NCBI GenBank assembly: GCA_003583745.1
Contig: QXPY01000005.1
Location: 248,001-312,000 of the forward strand
DNA length: 64,000 nt
Direction: 5' to 3'
DNA from: Rhodocyclales bacterium GT-UBC
GTDB taxonomy: Bacteria > Pseudomonadota > Gammaproteobacteria > Burkholderiales > Rhodocyclaceae
Position 1 is the first letter of the stretch, and the number at the start of each line of letters is the position of its first letter. Of this stretch, positions 46,586-56,615 are shown one piece after another. The position numbers were made by a program, and so were the translations under genes. The notes under the pieces were generated by a model that worked only from the letters and a program-made list of their open reading frames with translations, did not search any database and was not told the DNA's origin.

Positions 46586-47065
46586 ATGAGCAGAGAACTG
46601 ATTACCTCCTGGAGCGAATACCAACTGGCGTTTGAGCGCATATTAGCCATGGCTACGCAAAAAGTGGCTATCTACGACGCAAACCTAAAGCTCTACAAAT
46701 TGGACTCGCCCCCCCAGCAACTCCAGATCAAACGGATACTGCTGCTGGGCGGACATACCTCACGGCTACGAATCGCTTTGCGAGCAACCGATGAGGTTTA
46801 TCGTGAGACTCCCAGACTGATCAATCTTCTAAACACTTATGGCCATGTGTTTGCCATGCAGCAAACTGCACCGGAGTTATCTCACCTCAGAGATGCGATG
46901 ATCATAGTCGATGACCAGCACGCACTGATTCGTTTCGAACAAAATCTTCCTCGGAGCAAATTGCTGATTAACGAAAACGACGAAGTGAGGCCGTATGGAG
47001 CACGATTTGATGAAATATGGGATCAAGGCGGCGACATGATTCATGCCAATGTACTTGGACTCTAA
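46586..47065 (+). CDS. Conserved hypothetical protein, 159 residues
   Basis: I do not recognise a characterised family with certainty. The protein starts MSRELITSWSEYQLAFERIL, lacks a signal peptide and membrane helix, and has an alternating alpha/beta pattern with ILLLGGHTSRLRIAL and AMIIVDDQHALIRFEQNLPR, reminiscent of a phospholipase-D-like fold but without the catalytic HKD motif. It may belong to a small domain family of unknown function found in beta- and gammaproteobacteria. It is divergent from rlmD with 50 bases between them. No ribosome site is obvious before the ATG. Confidence 0.7.
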   Translation: MSRELITSWSEYQLAFERILAMATQKVAIYDANLKLYKLDSPPQQLQIKRILLLGGHTSRLRIALRATDEVYRETPRLINLLNTYGHVFAMQQTAPELSHLRDAMIIVDDQHALIRFEQNLPRSKLLINENDEVRPYGARFDEIWDQGGDMIHANVLGL

Positions 47066-47132
47066 AACCCGCCAGAAACAGATTTTTACGATTCCGCAGT
47101 GCACCACGCCCGCCCCTTTGAGGACGAATTGT

Positions 47133-47141
47133 TGTTATAAT
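47133..47141 (+). promoter_or_regulatory. Extended -10 promoter of the repeat lipoprotein gene
   Basis: TGTTATAAT: a perfect TATAAT (47136-47141) with the TGn extension, which can work without a good -35. It lies 69 bases before the lipoprotein ATG. Confidence 0.55.
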
Positions 47142-47209
47142 TTCAGGCTGATTGGGTCGCTCCTGATCTCAAATTTTGCTTTTATATTCTTATCGATAAG
47201 GAAATTTCC

Positions 47210-47458
47210 ATGACCAAGTCCCTCCTCGTTGCCGCTCTGCTCGCCGTTGCCCTGTCTGCTTGTGGCAAGAAGGAAGAACCGGCTGCTGCTCCGGCTCCGG
47301 CTCCGGCTGCTGCTCCGGCCCCGGAAGCCAAGCCGGCTGAAGCCGCTGCTCCGGCCGCCGCTCCTGCCGCCGACGCTGCCAAGCCGGCTGAAGCTGCTGC
47401 TCCGGCTGCCGCCCCTGCCGCTGAAGCCGCCAAGCCGGCCGAAGAAGCCAAGAAGTAA
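47210..47458 (+). CDS. Ala/Pro-repeat small lipoprotein
   Basis: 82 residues. The signal MTKSLLVAALLAVALSAC gives acylated Cys18, followed by GKKEEP and then almost only Ala, Pro, Lys and Glu. A 17-residue unit (AKPAEAAAPAAAPAADA) occurs twice (40-56 and 57-73) plus a partial copy. The DNA repeat is equally visible (51-base units at 47327-47377 and 47378-47428). Such proteins may span the periplasm or cover the outer membrane; no enzymatic function is likely. It has its own promoter and a strong terminator, so it may be abundant. Confidence 0.83.
   Translation: MTKSLLVAALLAVALSACGKKEEPAAAPAPAPAAAPAPEAKPAEAAAPAAAPAADAAKPAEAAAPAAAPAAEAAKPAEEAKK
47327..47428 (+). repeat. Two tandem 51-base repeats in the lipoprotein gene
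   Basis: Two adjacent copies differ at only a few, mostly third-codon, positions. They encode identical 17-residue units except one Asp/Glu change. Copy-number change would keep the frame. Confidence 0.8.
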
Positions 47459-47478
47459 TTTACTTCTACTCATGAAAA

Positions 47479-47503
47479 ACGGGGCTTTCGCCCCGTTTTT
47501 TTT
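47479..47503. terminator. Strong terminator after the repeat lipoprotein gene
   Basis: ACGGGGC-TTTC-GCCCCGT followed by an 8-base T run; upstream A run makes it usable by the convergent bamC transcript as well. Confidence 0.9.
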
Positions 47504-47582
47504 CGCCCATTGATATTTACACCGCCGCTCTCAATGCAGCGAACTCGACGAATAACAGCATTCGCCGAGCCATTTCCTTAAA

Positions 47583-48722
47583 TCACTGCAATTGCTGGGA
47601 AAGCAGCGCCAGTATCCTGCGAGCAGTATCGGATTTATCGACCCCGCCTTCGCTAGTCAACACCTGTACGGTACTTTGCGCCCCAGCTTCGCTAACATAG
47701 ATTCGATATTGAACCTTTGCCGAAGCCGTCGCCTCCTTACTTCGCCAAAAGGCCAGCTTTGAAAGCAATCCCGTTTCTTTTTTGCTGCCGTTGTCGGCCT
47801 CTGGGTCAACATAACGAACGAAATACAGACCACGCGTGCGGTCCCTGTCTTCAACAGTAAACCCGACCCGATCAAGCGCCAAGCCCACTCTTCTCCATGC
47901 GCGATCAAATCGTTCGCTGACTTCCAGGGTTCCAGCACCATCATCCGACTTTGCCAGCTTGGCGCGCGGCTCCTGCTTTGCCGCAGCGATTGCTGCTTCA
48001 GCCCGCTTTTCTTCTGAGCCAAGGCGCACCATCAAACGACGCAACATCTCCGCTTCGAGCTCGGGATCTGCCGCTCGCGGTTGCCAACGCGTATCGTCTT
48101 TGGAAGAAGAGGTATAAACCTCCTCCATTCCGCGATGGCTGATGAACAGGTCTGTCGTTCCCGGCTCCACTCCCGGCTCCAAACGCGTTCTGAACTTATC
48201 GCGCTCTCCGGTCGAATAAAGGGTATCGAGCAAGCTTCCCAAAGTACTTCGAATCAAATCATTCGGAATCTTGGCCCGGTTCTCTGCCCAGTCTGTCTCC
48301 ATCAGGCCGGCATCCGGACGCTCGGTACTTATGATAAAACCCGTCTCTTGCCAGAAATCTTTGACGGTATCCCACAATTTATCGGCAGGCATAGCGACCA
48401 CCAGCCAACGCTGGGTCCCCGAACGCTCGACACGAACCTTATCGACCTGCGGGAGAATCGCAGAATTCTGGGCTTGCGCAACGGGCGCTCGATCTGCACT
48501 GTAAGCTGAGAATGTCGCACTACCTTTACCGGCGGCATCGGGCACAAGGAAACGCTCATCACGAGCAACCTGGGTCAGGTCAGGAGGAATCTCCAGCGTA
48601 GGCGCCTTCGCAGCAGATTTGTATTCAATCTTACGCGAGTCAGGAAGCATGCTACATCCGGAGACAGCGATGGCAAGCAAGGCAAAAATTAAGCCGGGGG
48701 ACCGACGATGATTCATATTCAC
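47583..48722 (-). CDS. bamC: Outer-membrane assembly lipoprotein BamC
   Basis: 379 residues. A lipoprotein signal ends in AVSGC (Cys about 23), followed by the unstructured region that contacts BamD (CSMLPDSRKIEYKSA...) and two helix-grip domains (about 100-215 and 255-375). BamC belongs to the Bam complex that inserts beta-barrels. It is directly downstream of dapA, as in E. coli. Two starts are possible: GTG 48722 and ATG 48716, with GGAG upstream of both. Divergence from enteric BamC is large, so I rely on architecture and the dapA neighbour. Confidence 0.87.
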   Translation of the reverse strand: MNMNHRRSPGLIFALLAIAVSGCSMLPDSRKIEYKSAAKAPTLEIPPDLTQVARDERFLVPDAAGKGSATFSAYSADRAPVAQAQNSAILPQVDKVRVERSGTQRWLVVAMPADKLWDTVKDFWQETGFIISTERPDAGLMETDWAENRAKIPNDLIRSTLGSLLDTLYSTGERDKFRTRLEPGVEPGTTDLFISHRGMEEVYTSSSKDDTRWQPRAADPELEAEMLRRLMVRLGSEEKRAEAAIAAAKQEPRAKLAKSDDGAGTLEVSERFDRAWRRVGLALDRVGFTVEDRDRTRGLYFVRYVDPEADNGSKKETGLLSKLAFWRSKEATASAKVQYRIYVSEAGAQSTVQVLTSEGGVDKSDTARRILALLSQQLQ

Positions 48723-48731
48723 GACACTCCG

Positions 48732-49610
48732 TCAGGCAAGTACGCCAGCCGTGCGCATGGCTTCAAGCACGCGCGGCTGATTGGCTTCGGACAATGTAGT
48801 CAAGGGAAGACGAATCCCCCCAGGAATCAACCCCAGCTTATGAACCGCCCACTTGACAGGAATTGGGTTCGCCTCGCAGAACAGATCGCGATGCAACCCC
48901 AGCAGCTTGAAGTGCGCAGCACGCGCCTTGGCTACATCACCCGCAGCGGCGGCCACGCACATTTCATGCATCAAACGAGGAGCAACGTTCGCCGTTACCG
49001 AGATATTTCCATGGAACCCCAACATAATCGAGGCCACGCAGGTCATGTCATCACCGCTATACAACGCAAACTCTTTCGGCGCACGAGCAATCAGGTCGGA
49101 AGCGCGGTCAAGATTTCCGGTCGCATCTTTAACCCCAACGATACCCGGCACTTGTGCCAAGCGCAGGATGGTATCGTTGGACATGTCGGCGACGGTACGT
49201 CCAGGTACGTTATAAAGCAGCACAGGCAAGTCAACGGCTTCGGCAATCGCCTTGAAATGCCGGTACAAGCCTTCTTGAGTCGGCTTGTTGTAATAAGGCA
49301 CGACTGAAAGCGCCATGTCGGCCCCAGCCTTTTTTGCAAACTCGGTCAGTTCAATAGCCTCAGAAGTCGAGTTGGCACCAGTACCGGCGATCACCGGAAT
49401 ACGGCCAGCAGAATGCTCCACCGTAACCTTGATCAACTCGCAATGCTCCTCGACGCTAACCGTTGGCGATTCGCCGGTGGTACCAACGATCACGATTGCA
49501 TCGGTACCCTCGTTGATATGAAAATCGACGAGCCCGCGCAGAGCATTCAAATCGAGACTACCATCGTCATGCATGGGCGTGACGATAGCGACAATGGATC
49601 CAGTAATCAT
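48732..49610 (-). CDS. dapA: 4-hydroxy-tetrahydrodipicolinate synthase
   Basis: 292 residues, TIM-barrel. The Schiff-base Lys is in [11 protein letters not shown] (about 161), with GTTGESPTV near residue 45 and YNVPGRT near 135. It condenses pyruvate with aspartate semialdehyde, the product of Asd encoded at 29520-30653. ATG 49610 is used. bamC follows after nine bases. Confidence 0.96.
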   Translation of the reverse strand: MITGSIVAIVTPMHDDGSLDLNALRGLVDFHINEGTDAIVIVGTTGESPTVSVEEHCELIKVTVEHSAGRIPVIAGTGANSTSEAIELTEFAKKAGADMALSVVPYYNKPTQEGLYRHFKAIAEAVDLPVLLYNVPGRTVADMSNDTILRLAQVPGIVGVKDATGNLDRASDLIARAPKEFALYSGDDMTCVASIMLGFHGNISVTANVAPRLMHEMCVAAAAGDVAKARAAHFKLLGLHRDLFCEANPIPVKWAVHKLGLIPGGIRLPLTTLSEANQPRVLEAMRTAGVLA

Positions 49611-49689
49611 GGCCTTGTTTGCAAAAAAATAATTCGTCGATTGTAACTGAATCGCCCAATGGCGCGGATAGGCGCGGCGTAAGAGTTTG

Positions 49690-50673
49690 TTATTTTAGCG
49701 GCAGCCAATACAGACGCCCGCGAACGAGACGCATCAGGCCATCAGGCAGAAGCAACTCCGGATGGCGATCAGAGGCGGCGGTAAGCAGTTGACGGGCAAA
49801 CTCATCCAGACGCGCCGCCACCGGCGCACGCCATCCTTTCTGACGCAAACGATAACGCAGGAGGTTTTTCAGCCTCGGCAGGGAAAGCTGGCGCAACGCC
49901 TTGAGTGACGCCGATTCATCCTCCGCCCCGTCGAGCACGGCAGACCAGTCCTGCAGCGCGAGTTCGGATAGCAAGATATCGGCTTCGGAAAAATGCCCGG
50001 CCGCCTGCGCCAAGGATTCTTCTACTTTCGGAAACCTCGCTTTAAGTACAGGCAGAACCTGATGGCGCAAATAATTCCGGGAAAAACGAACGTCGTGGTT
50101 GCTTTCGTCAACAACCCAATGCAGGCCATATTCGCTGGCATAAGCCTCCAGTTCGCCACGACTGACATCGAGGAGTGGACGCAACAGGCGAGGACCGCCC
50201 CCAATTTCTCGTTGCGCCGGCATCCCCCGTGCTCCGGCCACGCCAGCCCCCCGCAACAGGTTGAACAAGACCGTTTCGGCCTGATCTCCACGATGATGGG
50301 CCAGTAATACAACATCTGCGCCGCATTCGGCAAAGGCGGCATGTCGCGCCTGACGAGCGGCCGCCTCCAAACCTCCACCACCGCCCATCTCGATGCTAAC
50401 CTTGACAATCTGCAAGTCGACACCAAGCTGAGCGCAATACTCGGCACAAAAATCACTCCAGGCAAGTGCATTCGACGATAGGCCGTGATTGACATGCAAT
50501 GCCGTAAGACGCGCCCCCAAGCCCAAGCGGCTCAACACATGCAGCAAAACGACGGAATCACACCCTCCGGAAAGGCCGACACAGAGATGTGCGTTGACAG
50601 CGCAGCGGTCGGCGAGCCAATCGCCGACCCGCCCCGCCAGATCAGTTGGCAGCCTGTTCCTTGAAGCGGCCAT
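49690..50673 (-). CDS. tilS: tRNA(Ile)-lysidine synthase
   Basis: 327 residues. The PP-loop is [14 protein letters not shown] (about residues 32-45). The N-terminal ATPase domain is followed by a C-terminal substrate-binding domain, here short. It makes lysidine at C34 of tRNA-Ile so that it reads AUA. The ATG at 50673 overlaps accA by 32 bases; a shorter start would also be possible. accA-tilS is a common betaproteobacterial pair. Confidence 0.93.
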   Translation of the reverse strand: MAASRNRLPTDLAGRVGDWLADRCAVNAHLCVGLSGGCDSVVLLHVLSRLGLGARLTALHVNHGLSSNALAWSDFCAEYCAQLGVDLQIVKVSIEMGGGGGLEAAARQARHAAFAECGADVVLLAHHRGDQAETVLFNLLRGAGVAGARGMPAQREIGGGPRLLRPLLDVSRGELEAYASEYGLHWVVDESNHDVRFSRNYLRHQVLPVLKARFPKVEESLAQAAGHFSEADILLSELALQDWSAVLDGAEDESASLKALRQLSLPRLKNLLRYRLRQKGWRAPVAARLDEFARQLLTAASDRHPELLLPDGLMRLVRGRLYWLPLK

Positions 50674-51610
50674 AACTCATCAGCCGCTCATAACGCGCAT
50701 TCAACAAATCGGCAGTAGACAGACCGGAAAGTTGCTTCAACGCATCCTGCAGGGCCTTTTTCAATTGCTGTGCCATGGCACGGTGATCACGATGCGCCCC
50801 ACCGAGCGGCTCGTGCACGATCTTGTCGATCAACCCCAGGGTTTTTAAGCGCTGAGCCGTAATACCCATGGTTTCAGCAGCCTCGGGAGCTTTCTCGGCA
50901 CTTTTCCAGAGAATGGAAGCACAACCTTCGGGCGAGATAACCGAATAGGTCGAATACTGCAGCATTTGCACTACATCGCCGATGGCAATCGCCAAAGCGC
51001 CACCGGACCCGCCTTCACCAATAATGGTTACGATCACGGGAACCTTCAGTTCCGCCATGACGAAAAGATTTCGCCCAATCGCCTCGGACTGACCGCGCTC
51101 TTCGGCATCGATCCCCGGATAGGCTCCCGGAGTGTCGACAAAGGTCATGACCGGAATGCCGAATTTTTCTGCCAGCTTCATCAGGCGCAATGCCTTGCGA
51201 TACCCCTCTGGACGAGGCATACCGAAATTGCGATAGATCTTTTCCTTGGTATCGCGCCCTTTCTGGTGCCCGATGACCATCACCGGCTGACCATTAAATC
51301 TGGCCAAGCCGCCAACAATTGCATGATCGTCGGCAAATGCACGATCGCCATGCAACTCTTCGAAATCAGTAAAAATCAGGGAGAGGTAATCCAGCGTATA
51401 GGGCCGCTGAGGATGACGAGCAACCTGAGAAATCTGCCACGGTGACAACTTGGCATAAATCTCCTTGGTCAGCTGGCCGCCTTTTTTTTCTAGACGATCA
51501 ATCTCTTCCGAGATATCGACAGCCGAATCATCCTGCACGAAGCGCAGCTCTTCGATCTTTGCTTCGAGGTCGGCAATGGACTGCTCGAAGTCGAGGAAAC
51601 TTGTTTTCAT
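50642..51610 (-). CDS. accA: Acetyl-CoA carboxylase carboxyltransferase subunit alpha
   Basis: 322 residues. It starts [19 protein letters not shown], the typical AccA helical N-terminus; the carboxyltransferase core has [19 protein letters not shown] and [10 protein letters not shown]. It pairs with AccD (21091-21960). ATG 51610 is chosen as the family start; the frame is open further upstream without support. Confidence 0.96.
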   Translation of the reverse strand: MKTSFLDFEQSIADLEAKIEELRFVQDDSAVDISEEIDRLEKKGGQLTKEIYAKLSPWQISQVARHPQRPYTLDYLSLIFTDFEELHGDRAFADDHAIVGGLARFNGQPVMVIGHQKGRDTKEKIYRNFGMPRPEGYRKALRLMKLAEKFGIPVMTFVDTPGAYPGIDAEERGQSEAIGRNLFVMAELKVPVIVTIIGEGGSGGALAIAIGDVVQMLQYSTYSVISPEGCASILWKSAEKAPEAAETMGITAQRLKTLGLIDKIVHEPLGGAHRDHRAMAQQLKKALQDALKQLSGLSTADLLNARYERLMSYGRFKEQAAN

Positions 51611-51775
51611 GGACAGCTCGTTTTCTTGGTCGGCGCGTATTTTACCCCAAAGGCCGAAAAAGCTACGCCCCTCTGCCCGAAGTGAGCATCCATGCGGCTT
51701 TGCGCCCATTTTCACGATGTCGAAACAGCGTTTTTTTGCTAACATCGAAGGCGATAATCAACAAGAAAGCGTGAC

Positions 51776-52939
51776 ATGTCCGTTTCTGACCTGCTGTTTC
51801 TGCACCCTCTGCTTGGCGCAGACGATTCCTGGTCCGGTTATCTGGTTGAAACGCCGCCCGATACGGATTGCGACAAAGCGATCGAACGACTTGTCCACCA
51901 CGCCAAACTGCGTGAATTCGACCGCCGCCATACTTGGCTGATCCCCGCCACACCAGGTCTGGAAAGCAAAGACGCCATCGGGAATCTGGTCCAGGTCTTT
52001 CCTGCACAAGCCAGTGAATCGCTTAAAGCCCTGGAAACAAGCTTGCGACAATCCGGCCACAAAGTGGCCTTGCAGACGACGCCGGAAGAAAAGCTTCCCA
52101 TGCCGGGCGCCTGGGACCTTGCGCTGATCAACACCAGCCACGCCCGTGCCTTACGCCCGTTTGCCCTGATCGGCCTGTCGAGCAGAACCATCGTCTTGTC
52201 GACTGACGTTCAAAGTTACGCCGATTACGCTTGGGTACATGCCAACGCCTGCACGCTATCGACTACCGAGTTTCTACTCGGCAGGAACCTGAATGGCCAG
52301 AAAGCCGACATGACGCGGGTAAAACTTCTGGAAATGCTGGCACTGATCGCCGAAGATGCTGAAACTGAAGCTATCGAGAACGTTTTCCGCCAAGAGCCCA
52401 AGCTGTCCTACAGCCTGCTGCGCCTGGTCAATTCGGCCGCCATCGCGCCGCGTAGTCCGATTACCAGCTTTGCCCAAGCCATCAACCTGCTCGGACGCCG
52501 GCAGTTGCAGCGCTGGCTGCAACTCCTGGTCTATGCCGATACGAACAATGGCCATCAGCCCAACCCGCTCCTGCAAAAGGCGGCTGCTCGTGGCCGCCTG
52601 CTTGAACTTCTAGTTGGTCAGCTCTCGCCCCCGCCCCAGGTCGACAACAAGGAAGATGCCGCCTTCATGGTTGGCGTTTTCTCCCTGCTCGATGTTTTGC
52701 TCAACATGTCGATGAGCGAAATTCTGCAACAACTGCCTCTCGCCACCACGGTCCGCGACGCACTCGCTGACTATGCGGGCTCACTGGGCGCCCTCCTGCG
52801 CGTGATTGATGCAGCAGAACGCCGCAACCTCGGTGTCGCCAACGAATTGCTTGGCAAAACCTCAGTCAGCCCGGCTGCTTACGTCGAAGCTCAGCTTTCG
52901 GCCTTGCACTGGGCGGCACGCATTCACTGCGCCGCCTGA
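51776..52939 (+). CDS. HDOD protein with degenerate EAL-like N-terminus
   Basis: 387 residues. The second half (about 185-375) is an HDOD domain, with helices such as LLEMLALIAEDAETEAIENV and LLGRRQLQRWLQLLV. The first half (1-180) has the size of an EAL domain but no EAL, DDFG or AEGVE motif, as in the YuxH/CdgJ-type EAL-HDOD proteins that regulate motility without hydrolysing cyclic-di-GMP. The N-terminal assignment is therefore tentative. ATG 51776 follows AAGAAAGCG. It is divergent from accA. Confidence 0.78.
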   Translation: MSVSDLLFLHPLLGADDSWSGYLVETPPDTDCDKAIERLVHHAKLREFDRRHTWLIPATPGLESKDAIGNLVQVFPAQASESLKALETSLRQSGHKVALQTTPEEKLPMPGAWDLALINTSHARALRPFALIGLSSRTIVLSTDVQSYADYAWVHANACTLSTTEFLLGRNLNGQKADMTRVKLLEMLALIAEDAETEAIENVFRQEPKLSYSLLRLVNSAAIAPRSPITSFAQAINLLGRRQLQRWLQLLVYADTNNGHQPNPLLQKAAARGRLLELLVGQLSPPPQVDNKEDAAFMVGVFSLLDVLLNMSMSEILQQLPLATTVRDALADYAGSLGALLRVIDAAERRNLGVANELLGKTSVSPAAYVEAQLSALHWAARIHCAA

Positions 52940-52954
52940 GCCAGGAATGATCGA

Positions 52955-53596
52955 TCAACCAAAACGACCGCTAAGAAACGGGTTGTAACGGCGCTCCTCG
53001 CCCAACTCCGACATCGGACCATGACCTGGAATGAAGGCAACATCATCCCCAAGCGCAAACAGTTTTTCCTTGATCGAACGAATCAAGGTTGCATGATCGC
53101 CCCGCGGGAAATCCGTCCGCCCTATCGACCCTTGAAATAGAACGTCGCCAACCTGTGCCAATTTGCTCGGCGCATGGAAAAACACCACGTGACCTGGCGT
53201 ATGCCCTGGACAATGGAGAACATCGAGGGTTACGTCACCGAAAGTGACCGTATCCCCATCCTTCAACCATCGACTCGGCTCGAAGCTCTGCACTGCAGGG
53301 AAACCGAACATTTTACTTTGTTGCGGCATGCCGTCGATCCAGAAGCGATCCTCCTCATGCGGCCCCTCGATTGGCACGCCGGTTTTCGCGGCCAGCGCCC
53401 CCACTGCCCCGGCATGATCAATGTGGCCATGCGTCACGAGAATCTTGGCCAGCGTCAGGTTTTCATCGGCAAGCGACTTCTCGATCCGCTCGATATCGCC
53501 TCCCGGATCGATCACAACGGCTTGACGGGTCTGCTCGCACCAGAAGACAGTGCAATTTTGCTCAAAAGGAGTAACCGGAACGATGGTGTAGCGCAT
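52955..53596 (-). CDS. Metallo-beta-lactamase-fold hydrolase (YcbL/glyoxalase II-like)
   Basis: 213 residues. Metal ligands are in [10 protein letters not shown] (HxHxDH), CPGHTPGH, and [14 protein letters not shown] near the C-terminus, with a bridging Asp in [18 protein letters not shown]. It resembles YcbL-type glyoxalase II proteins that hydrolyse lactoylglutathione or related thioesters. ATG 53596 ([15 protein letters not shown]) is the conserved start; the frame upstream overlaps another gene on the opposite strand and is not supported. It is convergent with one HDOD gene and divergent from the other. Confidence 0.9.
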   Translation of the reverse strand: MRYTIVPVTPFEQNCTVFWCEQTRQAVVIDPGGDIERIEKSLADENLTLAKILVTHGHIDHAGAVGALAAKTGVPIEGPHEEDRFWIDGMPQQSKMFGFPAVQSFEPSRWLKDGDTVTFGDVTLDVLHCPGHTPGHVVFFHAPSKLAQVGDVLFQGSIGRTDFPRGDHATLIRSIKEKLFALGDDVAFIPGHGPMSELGEERRYNPFLSGRFG

Positions 53597-53634
53597 GACG
53601 AAGTCCGCAAAAATTGACTGGCAGCGATTATCGC

Positions 53635-54561
53635 ATGCGCACCCTTGCCCGCCATGAGCCGCCCCCTTACACTCAGGCACCGGTACAACAGCTACGCTTC
53701 GAGGACGACACAAAGATGCTGGACCACCCGCTGAACGATATCGAAAGTTGGGTATTGCTCTTCAATAGCAACAGCCTGCCGGTACTGCGCATTACCCGGC
53801 GCCGGATCGAGGAAATGCGCAGCAATCTGGATCGCGTCGATGCGCGGGAACTGGCCCGCGTCATCCTCCAAGACCCGATCATGACTGTACGCGTGCTGGC
53901 CTATATCCAACCGATGCGTGGTCGCTCCTTGCAGCACGACATCACCACCATCGCCAGTGCAGTGATGATGGCTGGGATCGAGCCGTTCTTCAATCGTTTC
54001 AACGAACTGCTGACCGTCGAGGACCAACTGCAGGGTGCAGACCGCCACGCGCTGCTAGGCATTCTGCAAATTATCCGGCGCGCCCAGCGGGCAGCGGACT
54101 ATGCTCAGGAATGGGCCATCTGGCGCCACGACATCAATATGGAAGAAATCCGGATCGCCGCCTTGCTGCACGATCTGGCCGAAATTCTCGTCTGGTGCTC
54201 GGCACCCAAGCTCGGCCTGGATATCCTGGCCCGCCAGAAAGCACACCCTGGCTTACGCAGCGCCGATGCCCAAAAACAGGTACTCGGCCTGACCTTCCAG
54301 GACATCCAGCTCGCCTTGTGTCGAGTCTGGCACCTGCCGGAACTGCTGTTGCATCTGATCGATGACGACAACGCCGATCAACCGCGAGTAAAAAACGTCA
54401 CGCTCGCCGTCCGACTGGCCCGTCACTCCGCCAACGGCTGGGATGACGCTGCGCTACCGGACGACTACGCCGACATCGGCCAATTGCTCAACATCACGCC
54501 CGAAACGGTACGCCAGCGCCTCGGTCTGGAACCCGTTCCAGCCCGCGAAGCCGAAAACTGA
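53635..54561 (+). CDS. HDOD-domain protein
   Basis: 308 residues. A HDOD domain covers about 60-270, with [17 protein letters not shown], an [13 protein letters not shown] stretch and an HD-like [15 protein letters not shown] proteins are non-catalytic relatives of HD hydrolases and act as signalling adaptors, for example in chemotaxis or cyclic-di-GMP control. ATG 53635 is preferred over the in-frame TTG 53614. It lies divergent to the hydrolase gene and 18 bases or so apart, suggesting a shared regulatory gap. Confidence 0.8.
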   Translation: MRTLARHEPPPYTQAPVQQLRFEDDTKMLDHPLNDIESWVLLFNSNSLPVLRITRRRIEEMRSNLDRVDARELARVILQDPIMTVRVLAYIQPMRGRSLQHDITTIASAVMMAGIEPFFNRFNELLTVEDQLQGADRHALLGILQIIRRAQRAADYAQEWAIWRHDINMEEIRIAALLHDLAEILVWCSAPKLGLDILARQKAHPGLRSADAQKQVLGLTFQDIQLALCRVWHLPELLLHLIDDDNADQPRVKNVTLAVRLARHSANGWDDAALPDDYADIGQLLNITPETVRQRLGLEPVPAREAEN

Positions 54562-54588
54562 ACAAAGCCAGCTGCCACAACGCCCACA

Positions 54589-56508
54589 TCAACCGGCTGT
54601 GCGTGCCTCCAGGATTTCCCAGCGCTCCAGCAAGGCCATCAATTCATCATCGATCTCGGTCAGGCGAACTGCCGCCTGTTGAGCGCCATTCGGATCGGTC
54701 TGGTAGATCGCGGGATCCTCAAGGCGCCGGGTCAGTCCAGCCTGCTCGGCCTCCAGGGCAGCAATTCGGTCCGGCAATGCCTCCAACTCGCGCTGCTCTT
54801 TCCACGAGAGCTTGTCTCCCTTCGTTTTCACCGGCGCCGCAACATTGGCAGCCGGTTTCGCCTCGCTTTTCTGCCTGGCCGCTTCGTCCTTTTGCACGCT
54901 GGTCTTATAGGCAGCCCAATCGCTATAGCCCCCGGCGTATTCCTTCCACTGCCCGTCACCTTCTGCTGCGATCGTTTGAGTCACCACGTTATCGAGGAAT
55001 GTCCGGTCGTGACTGACCAGGAACAAGGTTCCTTGGTACTTGGCAAGCAGTTCTTCGAGCAACTCGAGGGTCTCGATATCGAGGTCGTTGGTCGGCTCAT
55101 CGAGCACCAGCACATTGGCGGGACGGGCAAATAAACGCGCCAGTAGAAGTCGGTTGCGCTCCCCGCCGGACAAGGAACTGACCGGCGAACGAGCGCGTTC
55201 CGGGGCAAAGAGAAAATCCTCGAGGTAACCGATAACATGCTTGCGCGCCCCGCCGATCTCGACCCAGTCCGAACCCGGAGAAATCACGTCGCTGAGCGAG
55301 GAGTCGGGATTGAGCTGGGTCCGGAACTGATCGAAATAAGCAACGTCGATTTTGGTGCCCTGACGAACGATGCCACTGTCCGGCTTCAATTCGCCCAGGA
55401 TCATCCGCAACAGCGTCGTCTTGCCCGCACCGTTCGAGCCGATCACGCCAATCTTGTCACCCCGCTGAATACGGGCGGAAAAGTCGCGCACGATAATCCG
55501 CTCGCCATACACCTTGCCGACATGCTGCAACTCCGCCACCAGCTTGCCGCTTTTATCGCCGGCATCGAGCTGCAGATTGACCTTGCCGATCCGTTCGCGC
55601 CGCGCCTGGCGCTCGGCACGCAACTGATCGAGCCGCTGCACACGAAAAACAGCCCGCGTTCTTCTGGCCTCGACCCCCTTGCGAATCCAGACCTCTTCTT
55701 CCTTGAGCAATTTATCAGCCCGCGCATTGGCCAGGCCTTCCTCATGCAGCAAGGCCTCTTTGCGCAACTGATACTGAGTGAAACTACCCGGAAAGCTCGC
55801 TAATTTGCCACGATCCAGTTCAACGATCCGGGTGCACACCCGATCCAGGAACGAGCGATCGTGAGTAATGAAGAACAAGGTCACCCCACTCTCTATCAGC
55901 AGGGTTTCCAACCATTCGATGGCGGCGATATCCAAGTGATTGGTTGGCTCGTCCAGCAACAGCACCTCGGGTGCCACGGCCAAGGCCTGAGCCAGAGCCA
56001 AGCGCTTCTTCTGGCCGCCCGACAAACTCCCAACCGCCGCATCGGGATCGAGGCCGAAACGGTCGATGATCTTTTCGGCCTGCGCCTCGTAAGCCCAGGC
56101 ACCACGGGCCTCCAACTCATGCTGCAGACTTTCAAGACGGGCCAGCAGCGCATCGTGCTCCCCTTGGCCTTCTGCCATCAGGTGAGAGACCTCATGATAT
56201 TCGGCCAGCAATCTGGAGGTTTCTCCCATCCCGGAAATCACCGCTTCAAAAACACTGGCCTCGGGTTCGAATGGCGGTTCCTGCGGAACGTAGCCGACGC
56301 GGATGCCTGGCTGCACCCAGACCTCGCCATCGTCTAGCCGGCCACGCCCGGCTCCGGCGGCCAACGCAGCGAGCAATGAAGACTTACCCGTGCCATTCCG
56401 GCCAATCAGGGCAACCCGCTCCCCCGGATCGAGCTGAAAATCGGCATGATCGAGAAGTGGCACGTGGCCGTAGGCAAGGCAGGCGTCGGATAGTTTGAGA
56501 TAAGGCAT
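54589..56508 (-). CDS. uup: ABC-F ATPase Uup
   Basis: 639 residues with two nucleotide-binding domains (Walker A GRNGTGKSS near 38 and GSNGAGKTT near 355; signatures LSGGQKKR and LSGGERNR; DEPTNHLD and DEPTNDLD) and no membrane part. A C-terminal coiled coil (about 560-635) after a Lys/Ala linker is typical of Uup. ABC-F proteins act on the ribosome or on branched DNA; Uup reduces transposon excision in E. coli. The gene is monocistronic. Confidence 0.94.
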   Translation of the reverse strand: MPYLKLSDACLAYGHVPLLDHADFQLDPGERVALIGRNGTGKSSLLAALAAGAGRGRLDDGEVWVQPGIRVGYVPQEPPFEPEASVFEAVISGMGETSRLLAEYHEVSHLMAEGQGEHDALLARLESLQHELEARGAWAYEAQAEKIIDRFGLDPDAAVGSLSGGQKKRLALAQALAVAPEVLLLDEPTNHLDIAAIEWLETLLIESGVTLFFITHDRSFLDRVCTRIVELDRGKLASFPGSFTQYQLRKEALLHEEGLANARADKLLKEEEVWIRKGVEARRTRAVFRVQRLDQLRAERQARRERIGKVNLQLDAGDKSGKLVAELQHVGKVYGERIIVRDFSARIQRGDKIGVIGSNGAGKTTLLRMILGELKPDSGIVRQGTKIDVAYFDQFRTQLNPDSSLSDVISPGSDWVEIGGARKHVIGYLEDFLFAPERARSPVSSLSGGERNRLLLARLFARPANVLVLDEPTNDLDIETLELLEELLAKYQGTLFLVSHDRTFLDNVVTQTIAAEGDGQWKEYAGGYSDWAAYKTSVQKDEAARQKSEAKPAANVAAPVKTKGDKLSWKEQRELEALPDRIAALEAEQAGLTRRLEDPAIYQTDPNGAQQAAVRLTEIDDELMALLERWEILEARTAG

Positions 56509-56523
56509 GGCGCAAAATTGATA

Positions 56524-56543
56524 CGGCGCCCTGCAAGGCGCCG
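56524..56543 (-). terminator. Possible hairpin terminator between the chemoreceptor gene and uup
   Basis: CGGCGCC / GGCGCCG 7-base-pair stem with a 6-base loop, followed on the minus strand by GTATCAATTTTG, a weak T run. It sits just upstream of the uup start. Confidence 0.35.
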
Positions 56544-56615
56544 CGTTGGAATAAAGTCCGATTCTATCCGCTCGGCCCCTTTCCGGCCCAGCAAATCAAG
56601 CCTGATGCTCTGGAC

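Noticed and set aside
47327..47428. CRISPR-like or satellite repeat
   Set aside because: The copies are directly adjacent without spacers and encode a repeat protein.
47135..47473. Ser/Gly/Arg-rich frame on the minus strand over the repeat lipoprotein
   Set aside because: It is the mirror of the Ala/Pro repeat; the plus frame has a promoter, lipobox and terminator.
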